A stretch of 64,000 nucleotides of DNA from Sediminibacillus massiliensis (GTDB lineage: Bacteria; Bacillota; Bacilli; Bacillales; Amphibacillaceae), in NCBI RefSeq assembly GCF_900156915.1, contig NZ_LT732535.1, forward strand, positions 1,753,332 to 1,817,331, given 5' to 3'. The notes beneath the pieces are model-generated. The model saw nothing but the letters and a program-made list of their open reading frames with translations. It was not told the DNA's origin and searched no databases. Positions 35,143-42,517 of this stretch are shown piece after piece (position 1 is the first letter of the stretch; every line of letters starts with the position of its first letter). The translations under genes and the position numbers were made by a program.

Positions 35143-35622
35143 TTAAATAAATAGATTTACGTTTCCTTCTTCTGCATCGCCGATATATGCCGCAACCCCC
35201 GCATAGTCAATTCCATCTAGTAACTCTTCTTTTTGAAGTCCCAACAAATCCATCGTCATCGTGCATGCTATCAACCTGACATCTTGCTCCTGGGCCATTT
35301 CCACTAATTGCGGCAAAGGAACAGCATTATGTTTTTTCATGACACTTTTAATCATTTTTGGTCCCATACCTAAATAATTCATTTTAGATAGTCCCATTTT
35401 ATCTGTCCCTTTCGGCATCATTTTTCCAAACATTTTTTCCAAAATTCCTTTCTTCACAGGAACTTGGGCATCTTTACGGAGTGCATTCAATCCCCAGAAA
35501 GTATGGAAAATCGTAACTTCATGGTCATAAGCAGCAGCTCCGTTGGCGATGATATACGCAGCCATGGCTTTATCATAATCACCGCTGAATAGCACAATGG
35601 TGGTTTTCTTTTTTTCCGACAT
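35143..35622 (-). CDS. yrkE: DsrE/DsrF-like sulfur-relay protein (YrkE-like)
   Basis: 159 residues. TIVLFSGDYDKAMAAYIIANGAAAYDHEVTIFHTFWGLNALR and the C-terminal VRLIACTMTMDLLGLQ are DsrE/DsrF/PPSS features, with the Cys in IACTMTMDLLG as probable persulfide carrier. It contains the family insert with KGILEKMFGKMMPKG. DsrE-like proteins pass sulfane sulfur to TusA and rhodaneses, which fits the neighbours. AGAGGGA lies before the ATG; operator copy 2 is 23 bp upstream. Confidence 0.9.
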   Translation of the reverse strand: MSEKKKTTIVLFSGDYDKAMAAYIIANGAAAYDHEVTIFHTFWGLNALRKDAQVPVKKGILEKMFGKMMPKGTDKMGLSKMNYLGMGPKMIKSVMKKHNAVPLPQLVEMAQEQDVRLIACTMTMDLLGLQKEELLDGIDYAGVAAYIGDAEEGNVNLFI

Positions 35623-35644
35623 TCTTCCCTCTCCTTATATACAC

Positions 35645-35660
35645 ATACGTGTATGGGTAT
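35645..35660. promoter_or_regulatory. CstR-type operator, copy 2 (upstream of DsrE-like gene)
   Basis: ATACGTGTATGGGTAT; in the other orientation ATACCCATACACGTAT. It matches copy 3 in 15 of 16 positions. It lies immediately ahead of the yrkE-like ribosome binding site. Confidence 0.75.
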
Positions 35661-35738
35661 TATAAAAGTTTAAAAAAATATGACTTTATCTTTATTTAGA
35701 TATCATCCAAAGATGGATAACTTTGTTCCAAATAACGT

Positions 35739-35999
35739 TCAGCGGCTTTTCACAAGCAAGTTAACGGCTTCTTGAATTAACTCTTCAGAATTCCTGCCAT
35801 TTTCCTGTTCTTCCCGTATGCAATTTTCCAAATTCATACTGACAATCAATGCAGCAGTCCGGTCGAGAGCTGATTTCACAGCCGACATTTGGGTGATTAC
35901 ATCACGGCATTCCTTTTCGTCTTCCATCATTTTCAATAAGCCTCTGACTTGCCCCTCTACACGTTTTATCCGGTTTGTCACCTTTACATCGTATTCCAA
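35739..35999 (-). CDS. cstR: CstR-type persulfide-sensing repressor (CsoR family)
   Basis: 86 residues of the all-helical CsoR/DUF156 family: RIKRVEGQVRGLLKMMEDEKEC, then MSAVKSALDRTAALIVSMNLENCI. Cys31 and Cys60 are the two thiols used by CstR to sense persulfide; position 56, where copper-sensing CsoR has His, is Asn. It therefore should not bind Cu(I) but release DNA when the Cys pair forms a di- or tetrasulfide bridge. TTG 35999 follows GGGAGGG by 6-8 bp. It lies between the membrane rhodanese and the sulfur genes it should control. Confidence 0.9.
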   Translation of the reverse strand: MEYDVKVTNRIKRVEGQVRGLLKMMEDEKECRDVITQMSAVKSALDRTAALIVSMNLENCIREEQENGRNSEELIQEAVNLLVKSR

Positions 36000-36014
36000 T
36001 AACAGCCCTCCCTT

Positions 36015-36350
36015 CTAGCTTTTAGCACAGTGGTAGCCAATGACCCGAACTCCTTTATTACGGAGTATCCGTGTGCTAAGGTTTTTTTCGACCCGATCAG
36101 AAATGATCAAAATAATATCTTTGTCCGGAATATCTCCCGCCTGCCTTTTCAGGTATGGGAGCGGAATGCATAGTATGTGTTCCGCTTGTTCCCGGTAAGA
36201 AGTCTGGTAGTCTCTTATATCCACGAAAGCTACATCATCGTGGTGTGTGATGGAATTCAATTCCCATTTCCCGATTCCACGAACCGGCATGTACCTTTTA
36301 TATAAAAATAGGGAAAGTAAACCTATCAAAACAAGTATGGCAATATACAT
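36015..36350 (-). CDS. Membrane-anchored rhodanese-like protein without the usual active Cys
   Basis: 111 residues: one N-terminal helix (2-18), then a rhodanese-like domain with VAFVDIRDYQTSYREQAEHILCIPLPYL. Where active rhodaneses have a C-x(4)-R loop, this has IISDRVEKNLST, so the catalytic Cys is absent; two other Cys remain (HILCIP and YHCAKS). It may bind rather than transfer sulfur. AGAGGAG precedes the ATG. First gene ahead of cstR, with operator copy 1 about 50 bp upstream. Confidence 0.75.
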   Translation of the reverse strand: MYIAILVLIGLLSLFLYKRYMPVRGIGKWELNSITHHDDVAFVDIRDYQTSYREQAEHILCIPLPYLKRQAGDIPDKDIILIISDRVEKNLSTRILRNKGVRVIGYHCAKS

Positions 36351-36398
36351 AATGCTCTCCTCTTTAAAAACCTTTCAACAACGGTACGACCCAATAAT

Positions 36399-36414
36399 AT
36401 ACCCCTACAGGTAT
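36399..36414. promoter_or_regulatory. CstR-type operator, copy 1 (upstream of membrane rhodanese-cstR)
   Basis: ATACCCCTACAGGTAT, a near-palindrome ATACC-N6-GGTAT. It is placed 49 bp upstream of the first gene of the locus, implying autoregulation of cstR. Confidence 0.75.
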
Positions 36415-36478
36415 TTTGTCAACAGTTGAAGTTTTGCCTTTTTCAGAACTATGGTTTTGAATTTATCAATTAACTGTT

Positions 36479-36694
36479 TTACATGTCTGATGTTTTTATC
36501 ACTTTAATTAATTTATCAGCTGAAATAGCAGAAATCGGTATGATTATAACAAACAGGATAAAAGAAAAGAAAACAATACCTTTTATGTCGCCGAATGAAA
36601 ATAATTCAAACAGAAAAATGAGTATCTTAAAATAGATAATGAAGAATACAATAGTCAGGAAAACGAATGTCAGCCTGCCGATATTTTCATGCAT
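36479..36694 (-). CDS. Small membrane protein, 71 aa
   Basis: Two long hydrophobic helices (about 8-31 and 39-60) with a short FSFGDIKG loop and a C-terminal basic tail. No family recognised. AGAGGGG is 5-7 bp before the ATG, and the start lies right after the stop of the upstream acetyltransferase, so the two are translated from one mRNA. Confidence 0.65.
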   Translation of the reverse strand: MHENIGRLTFVFLTIVFFIIYFKILIFLFELFSFGDIKGIVFFSFILFVIIIPISAISADKLIKVIKTSDM

Positions 36695-36695
36695 A

Positions 36696-37244
36696 CTATC
36701 CCCTCTTTTGATTGGTTTGGCTCAATGCTTCCCACTCTCTGCGCAATATCCCCATTTTAATTGCATCAAAATACCTCCCTTCGACCACCCGGGCCTCCCT
36801 GATTCTTGCTTCTTCTTTCATCCCTATCTTTCCAGCGACTTTCATCATTCGGTTATTGCCAGACCAGGTAGACATTCCAAGGCGGTGGATAGTGGTATTC
36901 TGAAACAAGAAGTTGATCCAAAGTCTGTATGCTTCCGAACCATATCCCCCGTTCCAAAATGTTTTATCATAAATAACGATCCCGGTTTCAAGCCAGATTT
37001 TATTTTGGTCAACCCAGTAGCTTCCTACCGTGCCAATTAATGCATCTTCTGACTTGATAACCAATGTGTCCGGGACCCCTGGAAACAGCTCGTCATCTTC
37101 CCAGATTTTACGGTACTCTTCCCTGTCCATGGAGGGTTCAGCTATATACGGGCCATTCCATTTCTTTGCCGCTTGCTCTTTGTCTTCGAACTTCCAATAA
37201 TACAGTTCCTCGATATCATTGATAGAAGCTTTTTTTAATTCCAC
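36696..37244 (-). CDS. GNAT acetyltransferase, RimJ/RimL-like
   Basis: 182 residues. MELKKASINDIEELYYWKFEDKEQAAKKWNGPY at the N-terminus and GGYGSEAYRLWINFLFQNTTIHRLGMSTWSGNNRMMKVAGKIGM are typical of RimJ/RimL-type acetyltransferases (G-x-G-x-x-A loop, then R-[LI]-x-x-x-x-x-x-N-x-x-S/M). They modify protein N-termini or small molecules; the substrate is unknown. It is followed directly by a small membrane protein gene. Confidence 0.87.
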   Translation of the reverse strand: MELKKASINDIEELYYWKFEDKEQAAKKWNGPYIAEPSMDREEYRKIWEDDELFPGVPDTLVIKSEDALIGTVGSYWVDQNKIWLETGIVIYDKTFWNGGYGSEAYRLWINFLFQNTTIHRLGMSTWSGNNRMMKVAGKIGMKEEARIREARVVEGRYFDAIKMGILRREWEALSQTNQKRG

Positions 37245-37353
37245 TTTTTCTCCAAGTCCATCTTTTTATCTCCGCGGAAAATCCCTTTGTCCAGTATAAG
37301 GAAAATTCTGATAAATGTCTCTATTTTTCTCGTCGATTGCTTTTTCATAAGAT

Positions 37354-37840
37354 AAACTGCGACATAACTTCAGTGTGACTTCCGATCATCCTTTCAAATT
37401 GAGTGGTAGTCCAACGCTGCGGAAAAATACTCCCTTTCCGGGGCAGCACCTCAGCCTCCTCTTGAGCAAAAAGCGCTCACTGCGGGGTCTTCGGAGCTGC
37501 TCTTCCCCCAGGAGTTTCGCATTTTCCTCCGCTTCATTAGATTTTCTGATTAAGTGAGAAGTTGTTCTAAAGTATGTCTAACATCGGTGTTGTTAACATC
37601 AAAATTCAGAAAATCCCTACCAGCGAAGGCAGAACACGCAGACTCCTGCAGGAAAAGCGAAAGGTCTTCGATGGGGCGAGTAACCGCAGTCCCACGAGTC
37701 TGAAGACTCCGCAAGAAGCGCTCTTTGCTGATGAGGAGGCTGAGGCCGGGCCCGCGGAAAGCGAAGTGTTCTGCCGTAGTGAGTGCATGCGCTTAACAAT
37801 CATCAGAATCACAGGAAATAAAAATGTCACTATGTTGCCG
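37354..37840. repeat. Dispersed MITE-like repeat, copy 2 (about 487 bp)
   Basis: Left end AAACTGCGACATA (37354-37366), right end CACTATGTTGCC near 37838 (degenerate). Left half 37370-37540 is the module with TTGAGTGGTAGTCC and CTGCGGGGTCTTCGGAG; right half 37630-37835 is a second module with GGCAGAACACG, TCTTCGATGGGGCGAG and TGAGTGCATGCGCTTAAC. It is the intact equivalent of the site where the insertion sequence entered copy 3. Confidence 0.8.
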
Positions 37841-37967
37841 ATACATCGGTTTATTGCTATCACGACTTTTTGTGGAAAGAGAGGTTTATAATTGATGTTT
37901 TGTTTGTGGCTTAGGGGTGCAGGGAATAGTTTATCAGTTAATTTTCAGATGTTAGGAGGATTAGTTG

Positions 37968-38972
37968 GTGAACACGGTTTATTTGATTTTGGGAATACTC
38001 ATACTTACTATCACGATCATCGAGCTTATTTGGACAATTTTATGGGTGGACCGCGGCGCAGGGCCGATTACCAGCCGCTTGTCCGCTGCCTGTTGGAAAG
38101 GACTCCGCAAAATTAGCAGGGACAACTCGACTATATTCAGTATTTCTGGTCCGGTTATCCTTTCGCTGACACTGCTCAGCTGGGTGCTTTTGCTCTGGGC
38201 AGGATGGGTCTTTGTTTTTGCAGGTGGAGGAACTCCCCTTCTCGATACACAAAACCGCGGCGAAGTTGACTGGATAGATACCATCTATTTTGCCGGTTAC
38301 ACTGTTTTCACATTGGGAATTGGTGACTTTGTTCCAGCTGAAGGGTTTTGGAAGATAGCAACCATCCTGGCGAGCGGAAGCGGTATGCTGTTCATTACTA
38401 TGAGCGCTTCATACGTTATTTCTATTCTAAGCGGCGTGACAGAAAAACGTTCTTTCGCCGACACTATCACAGGGCTTGGAGAAGACAGTCTCGAAATTGT
38501 CAAACAGGCATGGAACGGAAAAGACTTTAAAAGTATCGATTTATTTCTGATCACTTATGCCTCTCAGCTAAGTAAGGTTACAGCTCAGCATAAGGCCTAC
38601 CCTATTCTGCATTACTATCACAGTAGTAGCACTCAAAAGGCATTAACCGTTGCAGTAGCCGTTTTCGACGAAGCATTGATGATGCTCCGCTACGGAATCC
38701 CTGAAGCAGAACGGCCCAATCCCGTCAACCTTAAAAATGCCAGGTCTAGTGTTCTAAGCTATATTGAAACAAATACTTCTGCTTATATAAAACCTGCGGA
38801 CCAGGCCCCGCCTATCCCTGATTTGGAACATTTGAGACAGTCCGGAGTGCCGGCTGTGACCAATGAGAACTTTGAACATGCCATCGCAGAGCTCCACAAC
38901 CGACGTAAAAAGTTGTTAGGTTTGTTGGAAGCAGATGCAAGAAGCTGGCCTTCAGGAAAAAACAACAGATAA
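37968..38972 (+). CDS. Two-helix-pore potassium-channel-type membrane protein
   Basis: About 334 residues. Helix 1 (5-24), helix 2 (63-88) and a pore loop with selectivity sequence FTLGIGDFVP (T-x-G-I-G-D) preceded by TIYFAGYTV, then an inner helix ILASGSGMLFITMSASYVISIL. This is an Ion_trans_2-type channel, with a cytosolic C-terminal half (about 165-334) that is not a recognised RCK domain. The start is ambiguous: AGGAGG lies 5 bp before TTG 37965 and 8 bp before GTG 37968; the latter is preferred. Confidence 0.82.
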   Translation: MNTVYLILGILILTITIIELIWTILWVDRGAGPITSRLSAACWKGLRKISRDNSTIFSISGPVILSLTLLSWVLLLWAGWVFVFAGGGTPLLDTQNRGEVDWIDTIYFAGYTVFTLGIGDFVPAEGFWKIATILASGSGMLFITMSASYVISILSGVTEKRSFADTITGLGEDSLEIVKQAWNGKDFKSIDLFLITYASQLSKVTAQHKAYPILHYYHSSSTQKALTVAVAVFDEALMMLRYGIPEAERPNPVNLKNARSSVLSYIETNTSAYIKPADQAPPIPDLEHLRQSGVPAVTNENFEHAIAELHNRRKKLLGLLEADARSWPSGKNNR

Positions 38973-38980
38973 ACAAATGA

Positions 38981-39034
38981 AAAGACAGTCCCCGTCACTT
39001 GATTTTTCCAGGTGAACGCGGCCTGTCTTTCTTT
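38981..39034 (+). terminator. Terminator after the channel gene
   Basis: Long imperfect hairpin: AAAGACAG ... CTGTCTTT outer arms with inner CCGTCACTTG/CAGGTGAACGCGG pairing, then TTTCTTTG. Confidence 0.6.
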
Positions 39035-39109
39035 GTTGTGAAATATTTTAAAGCGTCAACACATTGTATAGCTGAAGGGAAAGACGGTTAAGATATTAAT
39101 AAAAAGAGG

Positions 39110-39418
39110 GTGGTTATCATTTTTAAGTATTACATAAAGCAATTCAGGAATTTAAAGAGATTTCCTTCGTGGAAATACTTCGATAAAGCAGCATTTCTGG
39201 CAATCACCAATCTATTGGTTGTAGCTATTGCCCTTTCTGCTCCTTCCATCAAATTATTGGACCTTATTTTTAGTATCTTTTTTCTGACAAGCCTGTCTTA
39301 CTTCAGTTATTTGACATGCAGGATATTGGCAGCAAAGCTGTTCAATGATGCTCCTAAGCCTTATACAAATGTCATTAGAATGAGTGACTACAAGAAACCA
39401 AGGAGAAGAAGAAGATAA
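39110..39418 (+). CDS. Small two-helix membrane protein with Arg-rich tail
   Basis: About 100 residues; two hydrophobic helices (about 28-45 and 48-72) and a basic tail KKPRRRRR. No family recognised. The start is unusual: AGAGGG abuts a GTG at 39110, and the codons with proper spacing are ATC (39116) or ATT (39119); the next ATG is far inside. So either the GTG is used with poor spacing or a rare ATT-type start is used. Confidence 0.6.
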   Translation: MVIIFKYYIKQFRNLKRFPSWKYFDKAAFLAITNLLVVAIALSAPSIKLLDLIFSIFFLTSLSYFSYLTCRILAAKLFNDAPKPYTNVIRMSDYKKPRRRRR

Positions 39419-39487
39419 GGTTAGCAGACGAAATGGTTGCTTATAAGTCTCAAAAGCAGTACGCTTTCCAAAAAGGGAGGTATGTTG

Positions 39488-39958
39488 ATGAGTGAACCTG
39501 TTGCGTTAACAGAAATAACGATTTATCAAAAGGACACTGCCAATAAGATCCGAGAAGCTTACATTGATGGCTTTGAAGAACCATTACAATTTGGTGTTCA
39601 CGGAGGTGTCAAAGATTTTTACGGCACAGAACCGGAAATCGAACACCCATCCACACTGGATCATATCGTAGCAGCTGCCGGCGGCTGACTGGTCGGCACA
39701 CTATCAGGCGCGCTGGAAGCGCGTAAAATACCGACATCGCCAGATAAAGTACAGGCAAAAGTGCAAGGAACGATCGAAGCCCCTGAAGGCGTACTGAAAA
39801 TAACCAAAATTGATTGCCATTATCAGGTGAAAGTACCTCAGGGAAAAGAATCGGCCGCAGAACGGGCATTATCAGTGTTCGAAAAAGGCTGTCCAGTAGC
39901 CCAGACTCTTAAAGGTGCAATACAGTTTGAACACACTTGGGAATTAGAGTCTTACTAA
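39488..39958 (+). CDS. OsmC-family peroxiredoxin; in-frame TGA at the catalytic Cys (candidate selenoprotein)
   Basis: 156 residues if TGA at 39686-39688 (codon 67) is read through. Upstream: MSEPVALTEITIYQ...EHPSTLDHIVAAAGG. Downstream, in the same frame: LVGTLSGALEARKIPTSPDKVQ, then VFEKGCPVAQTLKGAI and a clean TAA. OsmC proteins have Cys in AAAGGC-L-x-G-T, so the TGA replaces exactly that catalytic Cys, while the second Cys (GCPVAQ) is intact. OsmC reduces organic hydroperoxides. A hairpin 20-36 nt after the TGA fits the bacterial SECIS model. Start ATG 39488 has AGGGAGG at 7 bp. The alternative is a recent nonsense mutation or sequencing error. Confidence 0.72.
39708..39724 (+). promoter_or_regulatory. 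Candidate bacterial SECIS hairpin
   Basis: GCGCGCT-GGA-AGCGCGT: six Watson-Crick pairs plus an outer G-T, with apical loop GGA. The loop begins 27 nt after the TGA, inside the 16-37 nt range, and has G in its first two positions, as required in published bacterial SECIS models. Confidence 0.55.
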
Positions 39959-40101
39959 ATTCAGTTACTTCAATGAACCTCTCCGTCTATCCAGATGGGG
40001 GGGTTCTTGTACTATGGAGCTCTTCTTCTCAACTCAAAAAGAATGAAAAAATCAAGGATGGTTATGATAAAACCAGTAATGAATACCAAGGAGGAAGTAG
40101 A

Positions 40102-40230
40102 ATGGGCAAAGACAGACAAGAGAAAAAACAAAGAAAATCCGGCCAAGTAAGCTCTGACCGCGACCAGGCATTGCATTATGGCGGAGCGACCAAACTCGAA
40201 GGGCCCGACCGCGCAGAAAAGCGCAAATAG
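40102..40230 (+). CDS. Small basic protein, 42 aa
   Basis: A 42-codon gene with a strong Shine-Dalgarno (AAGGAGG, 7 bp before ATG). The product MGKDRQEKKQRKSGQ...HYGGATKLEGPDRAEKRK is very hydrophilic and rich in Lys/Arg/Gln/Asp, in the style of minor spore or DNA-associated proteins of bacilli. No family recognised. A longer frame from 39937 has no ribosome binding site. It is followed by the metallo-hydrolase after 39 bp and may share its mRNA. Confidence 0.65.
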   Translation: MGKDRQEKKQRKSGQVSSDRDQALHYGGATKLEGPDRAEKRK

Positions 40231-40269
40231 CTTTTTATCATAAAACCAGAAAGGAGGTATTGGACAACC

Positions 40270-41094
40270 ATGGATAAGGATGTTGGCAAATCTCCTGAAG
40301 AACAGCTTGATATGGAACATGCAGAAACAGTGGAAGTGCTGGAAGATTTAGCCTATTACAGGACAGTTGTAGCAAATGTATGTATGATCGGACATCCGAA
40401 AACAGGTGACTGGGTACTTATCGATACAGGTGTAGCCCATTATGATAAACGGATTGTTGCAGCATGTGAACAGCGGTTTGGTGATAGAGCTCCGAAAGCG
40501 ATTATTCTGACCCACGGTCATTTTGACCATGTTGGTTCTGCCAAAGAATTGGCTAAACATTGGGATATACCTATTTATATTCATGAGAAAGAAATGGACT
40601 ATGTAACAGGAAAAAAGTCCTACCCTCCAGCAGATCCAACTGTAGGCGGCAGCTTCCTGACTTTCATTTCCCCATTTTTTCCCCAAAAGCCAGTCAATTT
40701 CAAAAAATGGGTCACCCCTCTTCCAGAAAATGGGGCCATTCCTTTTCTTGATGATTGGAAGTATATTCATACACCAGGACATTCCGAAGGCCATATTGTC
40801 TTGTTCAGGGAAAAAGACCGGACGTTGATCACAGGAGATGCAATCGTTACGGAAAATCCCGATGAGACTGTCGCTTTATTCATACCGATCCAAGGGGTAT
40901 ATGGTCCACCGCCCTATTTCACTTCAGACTGGGACAAAGCTGAGCAATCTGTAAAGAAAATGGCAGAATTGAGACCAGAAGTTCTGCTGACAGGACATGG
41001 CCTGCCGTTGGAAGGCGAATCCATGCGGGAAAAGTTGCAAGAGCTTGCGGATAATTTCATGGAAAAAGCAATACCAAAAAATAAAAAACATTAA
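40270..41094 (+). CDS. Metallo-beta-lactamase-fold hydrolase
   Basis: 274 residues. LTHGHFDHVGSAKEL is the H-x-H-x-D-H zinc motif (about residues 83-88). YIHTPGHSEGHIVLF, ITGDAIV (Asp ligand) and LLTGHGLPL (final His) complete the metal site. There is no signal peptide. Glyoxalase II-like hydrolases, lactonases and quorum-quenching enzymes share this core; the substrate cannot be told. AAAGGAGG lies 12 bp before ATG 40270, a slightly long spacing. The terminator is at 41097-41124. Confidence 0.88.
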   Translation: MDKDVGKSPEEQLDMEHAETVEVLEDLAYYRTVVANVCMIGHPKTGDWVLIDTGVAHYDKRIVAACEQRFGDRAPKAIILTHGHFDHVGSAKELAKHWDIPIYIHEKEMDYVTGKKSYPPADPTVGGSFLTFISPFFPQKPVNFKKWVTPLPENGAIPFLDDWKYIHTPGHSEGHIVLFREKDRTLITGDAIVTENPDETVALFIPIQGVYGPPPYFTSDWDKAEQSVKKMAELRPEVLLTGHGLPLEGESMREKLQELADNFMEKAIPKNKKH

Positions 41095-41096
41095 GA

Positions 41097-41124
41097 ACAG
41101 TGGCTGCTGAAAAGGTGCCACTGT
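41097..41124. terminator. Terminator between convergent genes
   Basis: ACAGTGGC / GCCACTGT stem, 12-nt loop, followed by CCTTATTTT. Confidence 0.7.
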
Positions 41125-41140
41125 CCTTATTTTCTGAAGG

Positions 41141-41635
41141 TCATTTAGACCTTTTCGCCCGTTTTGGATAAACGGTTATCATCCGATACATCAAAAAACA
41201 AAACATTGCCATAAAAACTAAATAAATCAGGATTCCGTCGAAACCGAATAGCAGCCTCAAAATGGTAAATACGATTAAGGGAACTGTCATGGCAAAAGAA
41301 GTCATTTTCCAGAGCTGCTGATACTTGAGCTTCCTGCCGGCTGCCTTTTTAATACCAACAGATAGGCCTGCCAACAGAGATACAATCGTAACAACCATAA
41401 ACAGGATGGAAAATGGGTAAAAAATGATTACTTCCATGATATAAACCGTTCGTGTCAAAACCTTGCCTTCTTCTTCGAAATGCAAAATGGAATGAACCAC
41501 TTCAGGAAGGAATAGCAAGAACATCAACAAAAATATATAAACAATCGTATTCCTCATACTTATCCGGTTCAGGCGGAAAAGAGCGTGCTTTTTTGGCAGA
41601 AGCAAACTATTTTTAAAGGAAATAAATAACTCCAT
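41141..41635 (-). CDS. DUF1189-like membrane protein
   Basis: 164 residues with four hydrophobic helices (about 29-47, 66-92, 108-130, 133-152). The N-terminal pattern (FISFKNSLLLPKKHALFRLNRISMRNTIVYIFLLMFLLFLP) and late YQQLWKMTSFAMTVPLIVF resemble DUF1189 proteins, which start with a conserved F-x-x-F-x-x-S-x-x-x-P-K and have a similar length or longer. Function unknown. Confidence 0.55.
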   Translation of the reverse strand: MELFISFKNSLLLPKKHALFRLNRISMRNTIVYIFLLMFLLFLPEVVHSILHFEEEGKVLTRTVYIMEVIIFYPFSILFMVVTIVSLLAGLSVGIKKAAGRKLKYQQLWKMTSFAMTVPLIVFTILRLLFGFDGILIYLVFMAMFCFLMYRMITVYPKRAKRSK

Positions 41636-41691
41636 GACCTTTCCTCCAACTTGTTAATAGAGAGTAAAAAACTTCTACCACCATTTTAACA

Positions 41692-41931
41692 TTAAAAGTT
41701 CTCGAAAAACCGTTCCGCTTTTTCAAGATATGCTTCTTGTTCTACTGTCAAATCATACTCTTCCACAATTGCATCAACTGGACATACAGCAGCACACGCA
41801 CCACAGTCGATACATATATCCGGATTAATATAAAACTGATCCGGCCCTTTTTCAATACAGTCGACAGGACAAACGGTCACACATTCCCCTGCTTTTTCTT
41901 TTTCACACGGACTTGTAATTACAAAAGCCAC
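41692..41931 (-). CDS. Ferredoxin, 7Fe/8Fe type
   Basis: 79 residues. N-terminal Cys set SPCEKEKAGECVTVCPVDCI and CIDCGACAAVCPVDAIVEE form one 3Fe-4S or 4Fe-4S site and one 4Fe-4S site, as in the short FdxA-type ferredoxins of bacilli. It carries electrons at low potential. It lies 23 bp after the flavin reductase gene and probably belongs to the sodA-ribF cluster. Confidence 0.93.
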   Translation of the reverse strand: MAFVITSPCEKEKAGECVTVCPVDCIEKGPDQFYINPDICIDCGACAAVCPVDAIVEEYDLTVEQEAYLEKAERFFENF

Positions 41932-41954
41932 TGTTACTCCCCCCTATTTCCTTG

Positions 41955-42503
41955 TCAACTTTGATTATTGATCCCTTTTTGAAGACGAATCATTTCGTCA
42001 GCTAGTTTGTGAATCCGCCTTAAGACATTTTCATCGATTATTTCATTATCATTTTCTTCATCAAAAAAATCGTTATGAATAAAAACATTTCCGGATGGAA
42101 CTGTCCCTTTCAAGTATGCAACTACTGGTTTCAGTTGGTATTCTGATACAAGAAAATGCTTTTCCGACCCACCTGTCGTGACAATTCCTGTCACCTTTCC
42201 CTTCAAACCATCGACAGGTACATGATCGAGAAGGTTCTTCAAGGCACCCGTTATCGACGCCTGGTATATAGGTGAACCAATCACGAGGAGATCAGCTTTC
42301 AATATCTTTTGTACAACCTTCCATGTATCCTCATTGTAATAGGATAATGGCAATGCGCGGACAAATTCCACATCGTAATCCCTAAGGTCCAGCAGCTCTG
42401 TTTCAATCCCAGAGTCGATATTTTTTGCCGCTTGAAGCACCTCATCAATCGCCACATTCGTCTTCCATCCTGACAACGATCCTGATATCCCGACGAGCTT
42501 CAT
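41955..42503 (-). CDS. NADPH-dependent FMN reductase, SsuE-like
   Basis: 182 residues of flavodoxin-like fold. KLVGISGSLSGWKTNVAID is the flavin phosphate loop; IGSPIYQASITGALKNLLDHVP is the typical reductase motif, then VTTGGSEKH. It supplies reduced FMN or acts as quinone/chromate-type reductase; in SsuE relatives it feeds monooxygenases. It lies 14 bp downstream of the flavokinase gene and upstream of a ferredoxin, consistent with a flavin/redox operon. Confidence 0.88.
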   Translation of the reverse strand: MKLVGISGSLSGWKTNVAIDEVLQAAKNIDSGIETELLDLRDYDVEFVRALPLSYYNEDTWKVVQKILKADLLVIGSPIYQASITGALKNLLDHVPVDGLKGKVTGIVTTGGSEKHFLVSEYQLKPVVAYLKGTVPSGNVFIHNDFFDEENDNEIIDENVLRRIHKLADEMIRLQKGINNQS

Positions 42504-42517
42504 ACCGGTCCCTCCTT

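Noticed and set aside
40348-40794. 148-codon frame opposite the metallo-hydrolase
   Set aside because: Shadow of a gene with intact zinc motifs.
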